Below are positions 60,401-64,000 of a stretch of DNA of 64,000 nt, piece by piece. The position numbers and the translations under genes are program-made. The stretch lies in contig NMRB01000032.1 in the NCBI GenBank assembly GCA_002633025.1, forward strand, positions 890,855 through 954,854. Reading direction: 5' to 3'. Below the pieces are notes generated by a model. It ran no database searches. It saw nothing but the letters and a program-made list of their open reading frames with translations, and was not told where the DNA came from. The DNA is from Notospermus geniculatus (lineage: Eukaryota; Nemertea; Pilidiophora; Heteronemertea; Lineidae). The stretch's first letter is position 1. Every line of letters begins with the position of its first letter.

Positions 60401-61769
60401 TTGACAATCATGAATTCATCAATCACTTTTTCGAATGGGAACTCCTTCACTTCAAGCGATTTTGCTTTCAGCTTCATTTCCAACGGTTTCAGCTTCATTT
60501 CCAACAGTGAGTTAGACTGGGACGAGGGATTCGCCCTCCATTTACGAAACCTATACAAAGAAATTGACCTTATTCATTCTGACGACTACCACTTGAGGAA
60601 TCATCTCTGTCATGGCACTCAAATTCACCTAGTAAGAAGTGCATAGATAAAATGATGGACCTGTCATCGTGTCATATGCCTCACCTGTCAAGTATACTGG
60701 TTTCCGAGTCACTGTACGCCATCATGAATTTCATGGCTGTCTCCTTGCCTACGCCGGGGACACCCTTTGGGACATAATCACAGCCAAGAAGGAGGCCTAA
60801 AGCAACAAGCTTGTCACGATTCAGGTGCAGTTTGGCGTTGACCTGTTCAATGCTGTAGCTCTCAATCTGTGCATCCTGGAATGAAAATTTAAATAAGCAG
60901 TTTGGATACTGTGTTCTACCCAGTATACAAGGGACGGACAAGAAAATCTTAAAGTATTGAAATGAAAGCCTTTACAGGGATTGCCACATATAATGTAAGT
61001 ACAGTGGAAAACTTCATAGATTACACTATTCCTTTCCACTGATCTTGAACTACAGTCACATACCTTTCCACTGATAGTAAAATTCTTGTAAACCTTTGTA
61101 GCACCATAAAGGAAAGCGTCTCCGTCTTGTGTGACAACACTGTCTGCAAACTGAGATACATGTAGGAAAAGTTATGAGTTTTGAAGACGTAGTATACTTG
61201 AGGGTCATAGTCTCTTCTTGTATTATAGAAAACGGCTGACACCGTCTGGTCCCTATAGATATCCAGCAAGTTTTCTAACCTTAATGTACCAGTCACATTA
61301 GCCATGTTAACTGAGCGACTCTGTCCAAGCCTTCAGCATACATACCCCAAGTTTATTCAGCAGAGCACAAAATGCTTCAGCTTCACCAACACTCTGAACA
61401 TGTGGTACACCAAGGTAATCCAACATCTGGCAACACTCGCTGATTAACCTTCTAAAGTGTGATCTTCCGGGTTTTTTAGCAGGTTTGCTACCCTTGGGCC
61501 CACAATATCCAAATCTGCAAAAAATGTCACAGATTACAGAATCTGTTGCTATGAAGGAAAAATAATTCTGCTGAACATGCTGAATGTCATTGGTGTGACT
61601 TTAGATACCTTAAATGTGGTTTCGCAACCACTCCTTGCATCTGTTTGACTCCTTGTGCATCACATATCCAGACACTAAGATCAACTGCCAGAGTCTGACC
61701 CCGGAGGGAAGCCAGTTTTACTGGTTCTTGAACAGGTTCAAGGATTTTCCACAGATTATGAACACCCAT
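57409..61769 (-). CDS. GEN1: GEN1 Holliday junction resolvase (XPG/RAD2 family), one expected exon absent
   Basis: GEN1 cuts Holliday junctions symmetrically, mainly in mitosis. Exons (5' to 3'): 61769-61609, 61514-61346, 61150-61064, 60875-60685, 60550-60343, 60172-60045, 59665-59604, 59432-57409; all junctions are AG/GT and in frame, about 1009 residues. The XPG N region starts MGVHNLWKILEPVQEPV and has AVDLSVW (catalytic Asp); the XPG I region has VGEAEAFCALLN and TQDGDAFLYG (acidic cluster); GCDYVPKGVPGVGKE is the helix-hairpin-helix and last catalytic Asp. The chromodomain-like part is split (ARVRQFVPCFEVQWERL, ENPPEFYTTFEEKEMF). A 38-residue segment with the VFVMEGEPP-type motif is absent between the first two exons. 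The Cys-rich insert I recall from vertebrate GEN1 is also missing. The long C-terminal tail is low-complexity with a 10-residue repeat. Confidence 0.95.
57845..58165 (-). repeat. 30-bp coding minisatellite in the GEN1 tail
   Basis: About eleven copies of a 10-residue unit of type VTPQVIKQDS follow each other in frame, with a higher-order duplication of three units (unit endings D, HN, D). The nucleotide unit is CTGTTTGATGACCTGAGGAG on the plus strand plus ten bases. It lies in the poorly conserved tail, far from the nuclease core, and copy number is likely polymorphic. Confidence 0.9.
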
Positions 61770-62889
61770 ATTAATTGTGAATAGGCTAGGCTAGTGAAAC
61801 GTTGTTTTATTGGCCTAGCCGAAGAGAAAAAGGGCATCGACAGTCGCAAGTCAGTGCAACTGCAAATGCGAGTGTCAGAAGAAAAAGTCCAATGAAAACT
61901 TGTTAGCCTGCTCTCAGTCGAGTCTCAGCTCTGCTCTGGTTGGGGTCAGTCTGCTCTGCTGGCTCGGCTCTGCTTAGGCTAGCGTACGTAGCCTATGCTA
62001 TGTTGTCAGCTAGGCTACTAACACAACGCCCCAGTCTCATTGCCTGTTGTGGTATGGACAGTTGTGCGGACAGTCAAAGCATTCAGTGTGATGTACATTG
62101 ATTTTGTGTGCACGTGTCGTGGACGGATCTCGGGGGGGTGGGCTGGCTCTGCTGAATGCTGATCTTTGGTTGAAAAACGCTTCAATTCTCTGACATTTTC
62201 TTGGTTAAGAGGGAAACTGTGGTCGACGCCGAGTTCTCATTTATTATTCAGCTTATATAAACAGATCAATAGGTTGACATGGTTGAATTTTATCGAACAA
62301 ACAGAGAACGTTTTTGAAATTAGCGCCATGCATCATTTCATGCATGTGTGCATGTCATGTCATTTCCTGGATTTACGGTCGTTTTGCTACACGGGTTCGG
62401 TCGTTTCACTACTAGGCCTAGGTGTGTTCGTTTACTCACTTGGGTCTCCCAGGAGCCTTTTTCACGTCAAGCGAGGCCCTGGCGGTGGGTTTTGGAACCA
62501 TACTAGCAATCTCGTACCAGAGTTTGTTCAATGCCACATTGAACTCTGGAAAGGCTAGACCGGTACTACTTTTTTTTGCACAGTGCAAAAATGCATTCTG
62601 ATATTTCACAAATCCCAAAACGCACTGGCTATTCGTACCGTCACGGTGCAAATAACGCCAAACCAGATCTTATTCACACCGTCGTAAACAGCCAATCAGA
62701 AAGCTTCATTCAAGGCATGCCAGATGAAGTTACCGGTATCATCTCGCACAATGCCGGATTTTTTTCAATATTCTTGATGAAAACGTTAATTTATAACCAC
62801 TACCAGGAAAAAAAGTTTTATAATCAATGCTTTTCGGGCAAGGTGGGCCTACTAAAGTATCTAATGATTCCCGACGGGTCGTAGCATGA

Positions 62890-62962
62890 GCCACAGTGGC
62901 CGAGTGGTTTGCGTGGGTGGTTATCGAACGGAAGGTCGCGGGTTCGAGCCCCGTCATGACAG
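62890..62962 (+). repeat. tRNA-derived sequence with intact A and B boxes
   Basis: TGGCCGAGTGG (62897-62907) fits the pol III A box and GGTTCGAGCCC (62941-62951) fits the B box at tRNA spacing. The acceptor arms (GCCACAG and TCATGAC) barely pair, and the anticodon arm is not convincing, so this is more likely a tRNA pseudogene or SINE head than a functional tRNA. A T-rich tract follows. The recurrent translation ending in SSPV is an artefact of the B box. Confidence 0.5.
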
Positions 62963-63304
62963 TTCTTCTTTTATTTTCTTTTACATGTTGTTCTTCTTTC
63001 ACCTCCTTTTATTCTTCTTTTCTTCTTTTTATCGATATCGTGATATCGATCCGTGTGACTGTCTCGGAAAACGGGGAACTGCGTAATTCTTGAGCCAATT
63101 TTTTTCGAAAAAAAATTAGGGCCTACGCCTAGGCCTATGGAAAATATTTTATCATCAGACAGCAGAGGCCAACATTTCATCATTAACTGTGGAAAATGGG
63201 GTCACTGGACCCCGTCAAAGGAAAAAAATTGCCCAGGCTAAAATGTCATTTTAGATCTGCTGCCCACAGCGTCGCACTGTCCGAGTTACGGTGCAGAAAT
63301 TATA

Positions 63305-63545
63305 CATCACCATCACGGTACGAATAATCATTCTCCACACACTATTCCCACCGTGACGGTGTAAATAAAGAGCTGTTCCTGCACTATTCACACCGTCACG
63401 GTACGAATAAGAACCGGCGGCGCACTATTCACACCGTCACGGTACGAATAAGAACCGACGGCGCACTATTCACACCGTCACGGTACGAATAAGATCTGGT
63501 TTGGCGTTATTTGCACCGTCACGGTACGAATAGCCCCGGCCATCC
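63305..63545. repeat. 41-bp tandem array of a palindromic ACCGTCACGGT core
   Basis: CACCGTCACGGTACGAATAA occurs with starts at 63391, 63432, 63473 and 63514, exactly 41 bases apart, with two diverged units before (about 63309 and 63349). The core ACCGTCACGGT is an 11-base palindrome. A segment of the last unit (AAGATCTGGTTTGGCGTTAT) is found in inverted orientation at about 62640-62672, so the array and that piece bracket the tRNA-derived sequence. Confidence 0.85.
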
Positions 63546-63619
63546 CAAAATGCACCGCGCGTTGGGGGACATCCGGTCGGTTGCCAAGCAAGCTGTCATG
63601 GCTACAGCCTAAAACCTGG

Positions 63620-63960
63620 TTCCGCCACGTGAGGTTGTTCACGTGACGTCACAAAATGAACGCAACGTCACACATCAACACAGCGTTTTTGACGTGGTTT
63701 GTACGTTGTCGGCATTCATCGGACCTCTTCTACACTGTTCTACAGCAAACCGTAGGGTCGATTCGCTTTGTTTTCAACACGGTTTTCACACCAGACCAAC
63801 TACTTATGCTCAGAAACTGTGAGAGGTAAAGTGATTTGTTGAGGTGCATGCTCCCAGTGGTCTGTACGGGCCGCTGAATGTTCGAACCGAGAACAAGATG
63901 GCCGCCTCCATGGCTTCATTTTGACGGCGGCCGTGTCACGTACCTGCTCCGGATGTTCCC
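63620..63960. promoter_or_regulatory. promoter-like sequence at the right edge
   Basis: CACGTGACGTCA at 63640-63651 combines an E-box and a full CRE; AAGATGGCCGCC near 63896 resembles the YY1 motif often found at transcription starts; the stretch is richer in CpG than its surroundings. It may be the promoter of a gene to the right of the window. No coding exon is visible here. Confidence 0.3.
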
Positions 63961-64000
63961 CATCGCGCAGTGAATTGTGGGATGTGGGAATGAACTGAAT

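Noticed and set aside
62890-62962. Functional tRNA-Ser or tRNA-Leu gene
   Set aside because: A and B boxes are intact, but the acceptor stem pairs at only about half its positions and no convincing anticodon arm can be folded.
62739-63093. Frames with SSPVMTVLLLF-like sequence
   Set aside because: Well-known artefact of translating a tRNA B box followed by a T-rich tract.

Overview
This is an animal nuclear genome segment: intron-rich genes with canonical GT-AG junctions, AATAAA signals, and very large amounts of short inverted-repeat and tandem-repeat DNA. Abundant TACATGTA and TAGGCCTA palindromes and the repeat style suggest a marine invertebrate, perhaps a non-vertebrate deuterostome; the sequence alone does not settle the taxon. 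Six isolated single n characters (2447, 40037, 42891, 49550, 52484, 54305) act as contig joins in a draft assembly, and at least three of them hide missing coding sequence or redundant sequence.

Layout. 1-312: last two exons of an unidentified plus-strand gene, followed by its 3' UTR. 1589-4947: locally duplicated sequence, at least partly an assembly (haplotype) artefact. 5688-11529, minus strand: an 11-exon SLC1-family (glutamate/neutral amino acid transporter-like) gene with one apparent base deletion and several unusual substitutions at ion-site positions. 12-27 kb: gene-poor DNA packed with small foldback elements, several with readable target-site duplications (TA, TAA, TTAA) and two with empty sites preserved in neighbouring repeat copies. 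27894-29702, plus strand: two well-formed exons of a possible secreted, dibasic-processed, four-cysteine peptide precursor that I cannot assign to a known family; this is the best candidate for something undescribed. 30-35 kb: more hairpins, including a perfect 60-bp inverted repeat, and a double CRE-like site.

35332-54244, plus strand: a LOXHD1 orthologue, 35 exons giving parts of 14 PLAT domains in what I recall to be the vertebrate order; gaps remove parts of PLAT 5/6 and 13 and everything after PLAT 14. 57409-61769, minus strand: GEN1 Holliday-junction resolvase, complete except that the second coding exon expected from the family is absent. LOXHD1 and GEN1 are convergent. 62-64 kb: a tRNA-derived element, a 41-bp tandem array of a palindromic core, and promoter-like sequence at the right edge.

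The three main genes have no functional relation to each other (membrane transport, mechanosensory/ciliary PLAT protein, DNA repair); this is an ordinary eukaryotic neighbourhood rather than an operon or gene cluster. The interest lies in the candidate peptide gene, the divergent transporter, gene-model anomalies and the mobile-element record.
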